64,000 nucleotides of DNA, taken from contig NZ_CP080409.1 of NCBI RefSeq assembly GCF_019448235.1, positions 2,170,001 through 2,234,000 on the forward strand, read 5' to 3'. The stretch is from Nocardioides panacisoli. Its GTDB lineage: Bacteria; Actinomycetota; Actinomycetes; Propionibacteriales; Nocardioidaceae. A program made the translations under genes and the position numbers. The notes under the pieces were generated by a model that did not search any database, was not told the origin of the DNA, and was given only the letters and a program-made list of their open reading frames with translations. Every line of letters starts with the position of its first letter. Positions within the stretch are counted from its first letter, which is position 1. Positions 1-7,824 of the stretch are shown here, piece by piece.

Positions 1-640
1 GCTGCAGGGTCTTGGCGCTGACGTGGAGCCGGCGCGCCCAGTCGGCGAGGGAGGTCGGGTCCGCCGGGTCGCGCAGCAGCGCGCTCGCCACCGCGCGCGC
101 CGGCCCGTCCTCGACGGCGGCGAAGTCGAGAGGCGCGACCTCGGCGACCGACAGGTCCGCCATGAGGACCTCCCGGACCGCGAGGCCGCGGGCCTCGGTG
201 ACCCCGGGGCGCACGATCTCCAGCAGGCCCTCGGCCGTCCGCGGCGAGAGCCCGACGACGGCCGACGCCTGGTCCGCCACCGCGGGTGGCGCCTGCCGCA
301 GGCAGCAGCGGAGCACCCGTTGGCGCCCGAGCGCTGCGACCTCGACCACCGCACCACGACGCGCCCACACGGCCCGGTCGGGTCCGGCGAAGGCGGTGCG
401 CGAGCCCCGCGTCGCGGCCAGCACCCCGTCGGGGGACCAGTAGAGCTGGTGGGTGAAGTCGTTGCGCGAGTTCGGGAAGTCCGGGACCGCCGCCTGCCGC
501 GGGTAGTGCAGCACCATCAGCCCGGTCGGCGGCCCGAGCCCGTAGCCGTACTCCTCGACCTCGACCTCGCCCGTCGCCAGTCCGTCGACCCGCAGTCCCG
601 GGGCACGAGCCCCGCGGGACATCTGTCCTGTGATCGACAT
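1..640 (-). CDS. AraC-family transcriptional regulator, C-terminus missing (partial)
   Basis: Reading leftward from the ATG at 640, which has a GGGGGACC ribosome site just upstream, the frame stays open to the window edge (213 codons). The last residues visible, DWARRLHVSAKTLQ, look like the first helices of an AraC-type helix-turn-helix, so the N-terminal effector half is present and the DNA-binding half lies outside. It is divergent from a siderophore importer with an iron box between them, which is where AraC-type siderophore regulators are usually found. The inducer is unknown. The family call rests on the start of the HTH and on context. Confidence 0.72.
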   Translation of the reverse strand, partial: MSITGQMSRGARAPGLRVDGLATGEVEVEEYGYGLGPPTGLMVLHYPRQAAVPDFPNSRNDFTHQLYWSPDGVLAATRGSRTAFAGPDRAVWARRGAVVEVAALGRQRVLRCCLRQAPPAVADQASAVVGLSPRTAEGLLEIVRPGVTEARGLAVREVLMADLSVAEVAPLDFAAVEDGPARAVASALLRDPADPTSLADWARRLHVSAKTLQ

Positions 641-671
641 TTCCGGTCCCCCTCGGCGTACCCCCAATGAC

Positions 672-690
672 TTAGGCGAGCCTAACCTAC
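672..690. promoter_or_regulatory. Iron box (IdeR/DtxR-type operator)
   Basis: The 19-mer TTAGGCGAGCCTAACCTAC matches the IdeR/DtxR consensus TTAGGTTAGSCTAACCTAA at 16 of 19 positions. It sits 38 bases before the siderophore-binding lipoprotein start and 32 bases before the divergent AraC start, so iron-loaded repressor could control both. The regulator gene itself is not in the window. Confidence 0.85.
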
Positions 691-727
691 TGCGGTTGTC
701 ACCCGCAGATCAGTCCCAAGGAGAGCC

Positions 728-1696
728 ATGAAGCTCGCTCGCACGCTCCGCAGCGGCACCGCCGCCGGGGCGGCCGTCCTGCTCCTCGCCGCCTGCGGAT
801 CCGCCTCCGGATCCGACGACGCCGCCGACGCGGCCGGCGAGGAGGTCACCGTCACCACGACCCACGGCGGCGAGACCACCGTTCCGCTGGACCCCGAGAA
901 GGTCGTCGTCTTCGACTACGCCGCGTTGGACACCATCGACGCGCTGGGGTTCGGCGACCGGGTCGTCGGCATCCCGTCCGCCACTCCCGCCCCGGACTAC
1001 CTCGCGGGCTATGAGGAGTCGGCCGAGAACGTCGGCAACCTCTTCGAGCCCGACTTCGAGGCCATCAACGCCCTCGAACCGGACCTCATCGTCGCCGGAG
1101 GCCGTTCCCAGGCCGTGGTGGCGGACCTGGCCGACATCGCCCCCACCATCGACGTCACCATGGACTGGGGCTCGCAGCCCTTCCTGGACTCGCTGCAGAC
1201 CAACACCGTCGCACTCGGCCAGGTCTTCGGCGTCGAGGACGAGGCAACGGCCGCCCTGGACCAGCTCAACCAGCGGGCCGGTGAGGTGTCGGCCGCGGCC
1301 CAGGACGACGGCACCGGCCTGGTGGTCATGACCAGCGGCGGTGAGCTGTCGGCGTACGGCCCGTCGGAGGAGGGACGCTACGACTTCGTCTACAACGTCC
1401 TCGGCGTCCAGCCGGCCGCCGACCAGGTCGCGATCGACACCCACGGCGACGCGATCTCGTTCGAGTTCCTCGCCGAGACCGACCCGGAGATGATGATCGT
1501 CCTCGACCGCGACGCCGCGATCGGCGCCGAGGGCGAGAGTGCGGCCGCCATCCTGGACAACGACCTGGTCAACAGCACCACGGCGGCGACCGACGACCAG
1601 GTCGTCTACGCCGACACCGCCAAGTGGTACCTGTCCTTCGGCGGCCTCTCGGCGATGGAGACGATCGTCGACGAGGTCGGCTCGCTCGTCGAGTGA
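728..1696 (+). CDS. Siderophore ABC transporter substrate-binding lipoprotein
   Basis: A 322-residue secreted lipoprotein that would capture a ferric siderophore outside the membrane and pass it to the permease pair encoded next. The N-terminus has basic residues, a hydrophobic stretch and a lipobox with acceptor Cys23 (LAAC), followed by a Ser/Asp-rich linker. The mature part reads as a periplasmic-binding-protein (FepB/FatB/CeuE type) fold, with the characteristic segments VVVFDYAALDTIDALG and PDLIVAGGR. An AAGGAG ribosome site precedes the ATG. It is first in an operon whose members overlap by a few bases and lies below an iron box, so iron repression is expected. Siderophore identity cannot be read. 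Confidence 0.9.
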   Translation: MKLARTLRSGTAAGAAVLLLAACGSASGSDDAADAAGEEVTVTTTHGGETTVPLDPEKVVVFDYAALDTIDALGFGDRVVGIPSATPAPDYLAGYEESAENVGNLFEPDFEAINALEPDLIVAGGRSQAVVADLADIAPTIDVTMDWGSQPFLDSLQTNTVALGQVFGVEDEATAALDQLNQRAGEVSAAAQDDGTGLVVMTSGGELSAYGPSEEGRYDFVYNVLGVQPAADQVAIDTHGDAISFEFLAETDPEMMIVLDRDAAIGAEGESAAAILDNDLVNSTTAATDDQVVYADTAKWYLSFGGLSAMETIVDEVGSLVE

Positions 1697-2688
1697 GCGT
1701 GACCCGGGCCCCACGCACCGCGACCACGGCCGCCACCCCCTGGGTGGCGGCCGCGGCCGTGCTCTGCCTGGCCGTCGTCTCGATGCTGGTCGGCGCGGCC
1801 GAGTCGGACGTGCGCGCCCTCTGGTCCGACCCGGAGGTGCGCGAGGTGTTCGTGGTCAGCCGCGTCCCCCGGACCCTCGCCCTGGTCCTCTCCGGCGCCT
1901 CCCTGGCCGTCGCCGGGCTGATCATGCAGCACCTCGCGCGCAACCGGTTCGTGGCGCCCACGACGGCCGGCACCGTCGACGCTGCCGCGGTCGGGCTGCT
2001 CGTCGCCGTCCTCGTCGTGCCCGGCATCGCCGTCATGGGCAAGGTGCTCATCGCACTCGTCTTCTCACTCGCCGGCACCGCCCTGTTCATCTGGCTGATC
2101 CAGCGCGTGCAGTACAAGGACGTGCTCCTGGTGCCGCTGATCGGACTCGTGCTGGGTGGTGTCTACCGGGCCGGGGCCGAGTTCTTCGCCTACCGCAACA
2201 ACCTCACGCAGGCGCTCAACACGTGGTTCAACGCCGACTTCTCCGGCATCATCGAGGGCCGCTACGAGACCCTGTGGCTCGCCGCGGCCGCCGCCGGGAC
2301 GGCGTACGCGTTCGCCAACCTCTTCACCGCCACCGGCATGGGTGAGGCGTTCGCGACCAACGTGGGCGTGAACTACCGCGCGATCATGGCGACCGGCCTC
2401 ACCATCGCCGCGATGAGCACCGCGGTCGTGGTCGTCACCGTCGGCGCGATCCCCTTCCTCGGCCTCATCGTGCCCAACGTCGCCACGCTGCTGCTGGGCG
2501 ACAACCTGCGGCGGGTGCTGCCGGTGACCGCGCTCCTGGGAGCGGCGCTGGTGCTCGGGTGCGACATCGTGGGCCGCCTCCTGATCCATCCCTACGAGAT
2601 CGCGGTGGGCACCATCGTCGGCGTCGTGGGGTCCGCGGTCTTCCTGGCCATCCTCATGCGACGGGGGAACCGCTATGCCGCGGCCTGA
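1693..2688 (+). CDS. FecCD-type iron-siderophore ABC transporter permease (first)
   Basis: Integral membrane permease of the FecCD/BtuC family, 331 residues with about nine to ten hydrophobic segments. Family marks include VSRVPRTLALVLSGASLAVAG near the N-terminus and GAIPFLGLIVPNVATLLLG near the C-terminus. The GTG start overlaps the preceding TGA (GTGA), implying translational coupling, and the end overlaps the second permease by 14 bases. The two permeases probably form a heterodimer. A longer reading from 1624 would run inside the lipoprotein gene and is not credible. Confidence 0.9.
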   Translation: MSVTRAPRTATTAATPWVAAAAVLCLAVVSMLVGAAESDVRALWSDPEVREVFVVSRVPRTLALVLSGASLAVAGLIMQHLARNRFVAPTTAGTVDAAAVGLLVAVLVVPGIAVMGKVLIALVFSLAGTALFIWLIQRVQYKDVLLVPLIGLVLGGVYRAGAEFFAYRNNLTQALNTWFNADFSGIIEGRYETLWLAAAAAGTAYAFANLFTATGMGEAFATNVGVNYRAIMATGLTIAAMSTAVVVVTVGAIPFLGLIVPNVATLLLGDNLRRVLPVTALLGAALVLGCDIVGRLLIHPYEIAVGTIVGVVGSAVFLAILMRRGNRYAAA

Positions 2689-3691
2689 CGCACCGCCGCA
2701 CTCCGGCGCAACCACGGTCGACGCCGCCGCACGCAGCCGACCGGCGCGGGAGGTCGTCGTCCTCACCGCCCTCGGCGCCGTGCTGGTGGGGGCGGTCGTC
2801 CTCTTCCTGACCTGGGACGTGGGCGGCTACTGGGAGTTCGCGCTCCCCCGCCGCGCTGAACAGCTCGCAGCACTCGCCGTCGTGGGCGTCGCCGTCGCGG
2901 TCTCGACCGTGGTCTTCCACACCCTGACGCAGAACCGGATCCTCACCCCGTCGATCATGGGCTTCGACGCCCTCTACGTGCTGCTCGCGACAAGCTTGGT
3001 CTTCTTCCTGGGCGGCACCGAGGTCGCCACGATGTCGGACCTGACGATGTTCGGCCTGACGACCGCACTGCTGGTGGGCGCTGCCACGCTGCTGTACCGG
3101 TGGGTCCTCGGCGACGGCAGCCGAGGCCTCTACACGCTGGTGCTGGTGGGCGTCATCGCCGGCACGCTCTTCGGGTCACTGAGCGACTTCCTCTACCGGG
3201 TCATGGACCCCAACGAGTACGACGTACTGCTCAGCGACCTCTACGCCGGCTTCAACCGCATCGACACCGAGGTGCTCTGGGTCGCTGCTGCACTGCTCGT
3301 GCCGGCGACGATCGTGGTGTTCTCGCGCCACGCCACCCTCGACGTGCTGACCCTGGGACGCGAACGTGCGATCGCCCTCGGCATCGACCACCGGCGGGAG
3401 CTGACGCTGATGCTGATGGTCGTCACGGTCCTGGTCGCCACCTCGACCGCACTCGTCGGCCCGATCGTCTTCCTCGGGCTCCTCGTGGCGAACCTCGCCT
3501 ACCAGCTGACCCGCACCCACCGGCACCTGGTGAACCTCGCGGCGGCCTCGCTGGTGGCCGTCATCGCCCTGGTCCTGGGCCAGGGCGTCCTCGAGCACGT
3601 GCTCGGGTTCACCGCGACGCTCCCGTCCATCATCAACCTCGTCGGCGGCGCCCATTTCGTCGCCCTGCTCGTCAAGGAGTCCCGGTCGTGA
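2675..3691 (+). CDS. FecCD-type iron-siderophore ABC transporter permease (second)
   Basis: Second permease of the same importer, 338 residues with about ten membrane segments after a roughly 30-residue polar, basic N-terminal extension. It shares the FecCD pattern of its partner (QNRILTPSIMGFDALYVL; GPIVFLGLLVANLAYQLTR). It starts inside the end of the first permease and its stop overlaps the ATPase GTG by four bases, so the four transporter genes are tightly coupled. It would line the translocation path with the first permease. Confidence 0.9.
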   Translation: MPRPDAPPHSGATTVDAAARSRPAREVVVLTALGAVLVGAVVLFLTWDVGGYWEFALPRRAEQLAALAVVGVAVAVSTVVFHTLTQNRILTPSIMGFDALYVLLATSLVFFLGGTEVATMSDLTMFGLTTALLVGAATLLYRWVLGDGSRGLYTLVLVGVIAGTLFGSLSDFLYRVMDPNEYDVLLSDLYAGFNRIDTEVLWVAAALLVPATIVVFSRHATLDVLTLGRERAIALGIDHRRELTLMLMVVTVLVATSTALVGPIVFLGLLVANLAYQLTRTHRHLVNLAAASLVAVIALVLGQGVLEHVLGFTATLPSIINLVGGAHFVALLVKESRS

Positions 3692-4446
3692 TCACCGTCG
3701 AAGCCCTGCGCAAGTCCTACGGCGACCGCCCGGTCGTCGCGGACCTGACGTTGACGCTGCCCGAGAGCGGCGTCACGGCCGTGATCGGGCCCAACGGCGC
3801 CGGCAAGTCCACGCTCGTGTCGCTGATCAGCCGGATCCTCGGCGCCGACGCCGGCCGGGTCCACGCCGACGAGCTCGACGTGTTCGGCAGTCCGTCGCGC
3901 CAGGTGGCGCGGAAGCTCTCGATCCTGCGTCAGGAGCACCACACGACGGCCCGCATCACCGTGCGTGAGCTCGTCGAGTTCGGCCGCTTCCCCCACTCGC
4001 GGGGCCGGCTCACCCCGACGTGCCGAGCGGCGGTCGCCGAGGCACTGGACTACTGCGACCTCGGCGACCTGGCCGACCGCCCGATCCACCAGCTCTCCGG
4101 CGGACAGCGGCAGCGGGCCCACGTGGCGATGGTGCTCGCGCAGGACACCCACTACGTCCTCCTCGACGAACCACTCAACAACCTCGACATGGCCCACGCG
4201 ACGGGGGTCATGCGGCTGTTGCGGCGCCTCGCCGACGAGCGCGGCAAGTCCATCGTGCTCGTCCTGCACGACATCAACTACGCCAGCGTCCATGCCGACC
4301 GCATCATCGCCATGCGCGACGGCGTGGTCGTCCACGACGGCCCGCCGGAGCTGGTCATCGACGCCGAGGTGCTCGAGGACGTCTACGGCATGCCGTTCGC
4401 GGTGCACCGGCTCGGGCCGGACCGCATCGCCACCTATTTCCGCTGA
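3688..4446 (+). CDS. Iron-siderophore ABC transporter ATP-binding protein
   Basis: Cytoplasmic ATPase of the siderophore importer (FepC/FhuC group), 252 residues. Walker [10 protein letters not shown] is at residues 34-42, the Q-loop Gln at 82, the signature LSGGQ at 136-140, and Walker B VLLDEP near 156-161, followed by a switch His in LVLHDINYA. The GTG start overlaps the permease stop (GTGA), and a GTC AAG GAG stretch just upstream can serve as a ribosome site. The alternative start at 3100 lies inside the permease in another frame and is rejected. It ends the core importer operon; two small genes follow. Confidence 0.92.
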   Translation: MITVEALRKSYGDRPVVADLTLTLPESGVTAVIGPNGAGKSTLVSLISRILGADAGRVHADELDVFGSPSRQVARKLSILRQEHHTTARITVRELVEFGRFPHSRGRLTPTCRAAVAEALDYCDLGDLADRPIHQLSGGQRQRAHVAMVLAQDTHYVLLDEPLNNLDMAHATGVMRLLRRLADERGKSIVLVLHDINYASVHADRIIAMRDGVVVHDGPPELVIDAEVLEDVYGMPFAVHRLGPDRIATYFR

Positions 4447-4469
4447 ACCCGTCCCCAGGAGGAGCACCC

Positions 4470-4820
4470 ATGACCATCACCCTCACCGGCCGTGCCCGCA
4501 CCGACCGCGCCCCGCGCTACCTGAAGCAGCTGTGCTCGCACCTGGGCGAGAAGCTCGCGGTGGAGTACGACGCCACGTCGGGACGCATCACCTACGAGGA
4601 CGTGACCGTGCACCTCACCACCACCGCGGCGAGCCTCGACGTCGCACTCTCCGGCACCGAGCGCGACCACGTGCTGCGGGCCATGGGCATCGTGGCCGGC
4701 CACCTGGAGAAGTTCGGAGCGCGCGAGGGCCTCACCTGCACGTGGGACGATGCCAACCTCGCGGCGGCGTACGCCGCGGCGCGGGACGCCGGCGCATCCC
4801 GGCGTCAGGAGGAGGAGTGA
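4470..4820 (+). CDS. DUF2218-family small protein in siderophore operon
   Basis: A 116-residue soluble protein with a strong AGGAGGAG ribosome site. The fold region (YLKQLCSHLGEKLAVEYD; then the repeated xVTVHLTTT/LDVALSGTE strands and HVLRAMGIVAGHLEKFG) fits DUF2218, a family of about 90-110 residues often encoded beside siderophore uptake genes. Its biochemical role is not known to me. It follows the ATPase by 23 bases and overlaps the next gene by one base, so it is probably iron-regulated with the importer. A role in handling ferric siderophore or freed iron is inference from context only. Confidence 0.75.
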   Translation: MTITLTGRARTDRAPRYLKQLCSHLGEKLAVEYDATSGRITYEDVTVHLTTTAASLDVALSGTERDHVLRAMGIVAGHLEKFGAREGLTCTWDDANLAAAYAAARDAGASRRQEEE

Positions 4821-5209
4821 TGACCGACAACCGACCGATCGTGGAGGGGTTCCTCGACGCCCTGGCCGACGGACGGACCGCGGAGGCGACCGCCCTGCTC
4901 GCCGACGACGTGACGTGGCGCAACACCGGCCTGCCCACCGTGCGCGGGCACCGCGTCCACGCGATGCTGGCCGAGATGGAGCAGCGCGGCATCGACTTCG
5001 CGGTGGAGATGAACCACATCGCCCAGACCGACGACGGGATCGTCCTCACCGACCGGTGGGACGTCCTGGGGTGGCGGGCGCTGCGGTCCCGGTTCTGGGT
5101 GTGCGGCACGTTCACCCTCGCCGACGGGCTGATCACCGACTGGCACGACCACTTCGCCACCGCCAACGTGCTCAAGGGCCTGGCACTGGGCATCGCGGGC
5201 GCACGCTGA
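4820..5209 (+). CDS. SnoaL/NTF2-like small protein (limonene-epoxide-hydrolase-like fold)
   Basis: A 129-residue protein with the alpha+beta cone pattern of the SnoaL/NTF2 superfamily: an N-terminal helix pair (VEGFLDALADGRTAEATALL), a DDVTWRNTG strand, and the closing strands LRSRFWVCGTFTLADGLITDWHDHF. Limonene-1,2-epoxide hydrolase and many uncharacterised proteins share this layout. The ATG overlaps the DUF2218 stop by one base and has an AGGAGGAG site in that gene's end, so the two are co-translated. The substrate cannot be read. It converges with the sigma-factor gene with only nine bases between. Confidence 0.7.
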   Translation: MTDNRPIVEGFLDALADGRTAEATALLADDVTWRNTGLPTVRGHRVHAMLAEMEQRGIDFAVEMNHIAQTDDGIVLTDRWDVLGWRALRSRFWVCGTFTLADGLITDWHDHFATANVLKGLALGIAGAR

Positions 5210-5218
5210 GGCACCCCG

Positions 5219-6088
5219 TCACGCCGCGGTGAGGCCCGGGTCCGGCGTGGGCTCGGCCGGCTCGAGCTGCTCGCGCAGGGTGCCCAGGATCCGGGTCAGC
5301 AGTCGAGACACCTGCATCTGCGTCACGCCGATCTCCTCGGCGATGCGCTGCTGTGACCACTGCTCGTAGAACCGGAGGAAGACGATCCGGCGGTCCCGCG
5401 GCCCCAGGTGGCGGCACACCGGACCCAGCATCGCGATCGCCTCCGCTCGCTCATACCCCCGTTCCTCGGCGCCCAGCGCGTCACCGAGCGCCGGCCCGTC
5501 ACCGTCGACGCCGCGGTCCTCCAGTGACGCGGGGCGGTAGCAGTCGTCGGTGCCCAGGGCCTCGACGGCCTCGGCCGTCGTGCAGCCGATGCGGCGCGCC
5601 AACTCGCCCGCGGACGGCGTACGCCCCAACTCCTGGGTGAGCTCCTGCCGCGTACCGGCAAGCGTGCCCTGCATCTCCTGCAGGCGCCGCGGCGGGCGCA
5701 CGGCCCACGTGGCGTCGCGGAAGTGCCGCTTGAGCTCGCCGGTGATCGTGGGCACGGCGTAGACCAGGAAGTTCTTGCCCTGGGCGGGCTCGAAGCCCTG
5801 TGCCGCGCGGGTCAGGGCGAGGAAGGCGACCTGCTCCAGGTCCTCACGCGGCTGGCCGCGATCGCGATAGCGCGCGGCAAGGGACCGGGCGACCGGCAGG
5901 TTGAGCCAGATCGCCTCGTCCAGCAGCAGCTGTCGGTCCTGACCCTTCACGTGGGAGGCCCGCTCGAGGGCGACCGCCGTACGACGGGAACGCTCGGCAC
6001 GGGTCTGACCGGTGTCGTGGGTGGTGGCGGGCGTCGTGTGGTCGACGGTCACGCCGTGGTCGATGTCGCTGTGCAACGTCGTGGTCAA
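5219..6088 (-). CDS. RNA polymerase sigma factor of the SigB/SigF/SigG class
   Basis: Group 3 sigma factor, 289 residues from a TTG start. Region 2 is clear (REDLEQVAFLALTRAAQGFEP, then a FLVYAVPTITGELKRHFRD promoter-recognition helix), followed by region 3 (VRPPRRLQEMQ, ELTQELGRTPSAGELARRIG) and region 4 with the HTH SQQRIAEEIGVTQMQVSRLL. This pattern is the SigB/SigF stress class of actinobacteria. TTG was chosen because a full AAGGAGGT ribosome site lies six bases before it; the frame stays open further upstream without a better start. No anti-sigma factor or antagonist is adjacent, which is unusual. A matching SigB/SigF-type promoter drives the divergent CBS-domain gene. Confidence 0.9.
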   Translation of the reverse strand: MTTTLHSDIDHGVTVDHTTPATTHDTGQTRAERSRRTAVALERASHVKGQDRQLLLDEAIWLNLPVARSLAARYRDRGQPREDLEQVAFLALTRAAQGFEPAQGKNFLVYAVPTITGELKRHFRDATWAVRPPRRLQEMQGTLAGTRQELTQELGRTPSAGELARRIGCTTAEAVEALGTDDCYRPASLEDRGVDGDGPALGDALGAEERGYERAEAIAMLGPVCRHLGPRDRRIVFLRFYEQWSQQRIAEEIGVTQMQVSRLLTRILGTLREQLEPAEPTPDPGLTAA

Positions 6089-6162
6089 GGAAAGACCTCC
6101 TTGCCGAGATTGCCGGCTGTGGCGCTCTGGCTGGACCACGTGTCTTTCCGAAGACGTTTGCC

Positions 6163-6190
6163 ACGCTAACAGGCACACGGGCTGTTTCAA
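6163..6190 (-). promoter_or_regulatory. Possible housekeeping promoter for the sigma-factor gene
   Basis: On the minus strand TTGAAA (6190-6185) and TAGCGT (6168-6163) are spaced by 16 bases and point at the TTG start 75 bases downstream. The -10 keeps the actinobacterial TANNNT pattern. The -35 overlaps the divergent stress-type promoter, so the two could interfere. Read by eye only. Confidence 0.35.
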
Positions 6191-6209
6191 CCTCGCCGCG
6201 GATGGGTAT
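6184..6209 (+). promoter_or_regulatory. SigB/SigF-type stress promoter
   Basis: GTTT (6184-6187) and GGGTAT (6204-6209) are spaced by 16 bases, matching the GTTT-N15-17-GGGTA pattern of SigF/SigB promoters. It points at the CBS-domain gene about 100 bases downstream and lies beside a sigma factor of that class, which is the likely reader. Confidence 0.7.
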
Positions 6210-6309
6210 CGGTCCCGTGAGTCGGCAGCGTTCGGCAGTGAGCGCGTCGCCCGCCAGGCCAACAGAGCAATCCGCGCCGACTCACGACTGACTGATCAAG
6301 GAGACAGCC

Positions 6310-6726
6310 ATGACGACTGCACGCGACATCATGACGCCCGGCACCGACTGCATCGGCACCAAGGAGACGGCTGCCGACGCTGCCCGTCGGATGGCCGACC
6401 TCGGGGTGGGCGCCCTGCCCATCTGCGGACCCGACGACAAGGTCAAGGGTGTGTTGACCGACCGCGACCTCATCGTCAAGGTGGTGGCCCCGGGCCGTGA
6501 TCTCGGCTCGTTCCCCGCCGGCGACCTGAACCAGGCCGAGGCGGTGACGATCGGCGCCGACGACCCGGTCGAGGACGCGCTGGTCACGATGACCCGGCAC
6601 CAGGTGCGCCGGCTGCCCGTCATCGACCAGGACAAGCTGGTCGGGATGGTCGCACTCGCCGACGTCGCCCGCGCCCTGCCCGACCCGGCCGTGGGCGACC
6701 TGGTCGAGGCGCTGAGCGCCGAGTGA
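6310..6726 (+). CDS. CBS-pair domain protein
   Basis: A 138-residue protein made only of two CBS motifs: the first begins TARDIMTPGTDCIGTKETAADAARRMADLGVGALPI, and the second begins AEAVTIGADDPVEDAL and runs to RRLPVIDQDKLVGMVALADVARAL. CBS pairs bind adenine nucleotides and act as energy or redox sensors; stand-alone versions like this are frequent members of actinobacterial stress regulons. An AAGGAG site precedes the ATG. A SigB/SigF-type promoter lies about 100 bases upstream and the ectoine hydroxylase gene follows by 51 bases, so all three look functionally linked. The ligand is unknown. Confidence 0.9.
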   Translation: MTTARDIMTPGTDCIGTKETAADAARRMADLGVGALPICGPDDKVKGVLTDRDLIVKVVAPGRDLGSFPAGDLNQAEAVTIGADDPVEDALVTMTRHQVRRLPVIDQDKLVGMVALADVARALPDPAVGDLVEALSAE

Positions 6727-6777
6727 GCCCAGGCCCCGACCGGTGCCACCCACCCAACACCGAGGGAAGGAGACGAC

Positions 6778-7677
6778 ATGACTGAGGTGCTCGAACGACA
6801 CCAGGACGTCTATCCCACCCGCGTCAGCGAGGGTTTCTCCGCGATCCCGCGCCAGGACCCCGTCGTCTGGGGCAACGCCACGGACGGCCCGTTCGACGCA
6901 TCGACCCTCGACGGCTTCGACCGTCGCGGCTACCTCATGGAGCCGGACCTGGTCACCCCTGCCGAGGTCCAGTCCTTCCGCGAGGAGCTGGAGCGCCTCT
7001 CGCAGGACCCGGCGGTCCGTGCCGACGAGCGCACGGTGATCGAGAAGGAGACCCAGGAGGTCCGCTCGATCTTCGAGGTGCACACCGTCAGTGACGTGTT
7101 CGCCCGCATTGCCAACGACCCCCGAGTGGTCAACCGGGCCCGGCAGATCCTGGGTTCGGACGTCTACATCCACCAGAGCCGGGTGAACTTCAAGCCCGGC
7201 TTCGGCGGCGGTGACTTCTACTGGCACTCCGACTTCGAGACCTGGCACGCCGAGGACGGCATGCCGCGGATGCGGGCGGTGAGCATGTCGATCTCGCTCA
7301 CCGACAACGACACCTTCAACGGCCCGCTGATGATCATGCCCGGCTCGCACCGCACCTACGTCTCCTGCGAGGGCGAGACGCCCGAGGACAACTACCAGTC
7401 CTCGCTGGTGATGCAGGGTGCCGGCACTCCCGACGAGGAGAGCCTGGAGAAGTTCGCCGACGCGCACGGCATCGACGTGCTGACCGGCGACGCGGGCAGC
7501 GCCATCATGTTCGACTGCAACTGCATGCACGGCTCGAACGGCAACATCACACCGTTCCCGCGCTCGAACGTCTTCCTGGTGTTCAACAGCGTGGAGAACG
7601 CCTGCACCGAGCCCTTCGCGGCGCCCAAGCCGCGGCCGAGCTTCGTCGGTGCGCGGGACTTCACCCCTGCGGGCTGA
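6778..7677 (+). CDS. ectD: Ectoine hydroxylase
   Basis: Fe(II)/2-oxoglutarate dioxygenase that converts ectoine to 5-hydroxyectoine, a compatible solute and stress protectant. The 299-residue length is typical. The EctD signature is intact: FYWHSDFETWHAEDGMPRMR, with the iron ligands His150, Asp152 and His251, and a likely 2-oxoglutarate-binding Arg262 in PFPRSNVFLVFNS. A GAAGGAG ribosome site precedes the ATG. No ectA, ectB or ectC lies within the window, so ectoine must come from a distant locus or from uptake. Position behind a stress-promoted CBS gene suggests shared stress control. Confidence 0.93.
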   Translation: MTEVLERHQDVYPTRVSEGFSAIPRQDPVVWGNATDGPFDASTLDGFDRRGYLMEPDLVTPAEVQSFREELERLSQDPAVRADERTVIEKETQEVRSIFEVHTVSDVFARIANDPRVVNRARQILGSDVYIHQSRVNFKPGFGGGDFYWHSDFETWHAEDGMPRMRAVSMSISLTDNDTFNGPLMIMPGSHRTYVSCEGETPEDNYQSSLVMQGAGTPDEESLEKFADAHGIDVLTGDAGSAIMFDCNCMHGSNGNITPFPRSNVFLVFNSVENACTEPFAAPKPRPSFVGARDFTPAG

Positions 7678-7824
7678 TCCCGCACCACAGCGACCGACGC
7701 CGCTGACACGGCGACGAGCACGGAGCTCGTGGCACGCCCGCCGGCCCGCCGATCCGGGCCCGGACGGCCACGGGCTCCTCGTGCGTACCGTCCCTTCCCG
7801 CCGACCCGCGAGAGGCACCCACCC

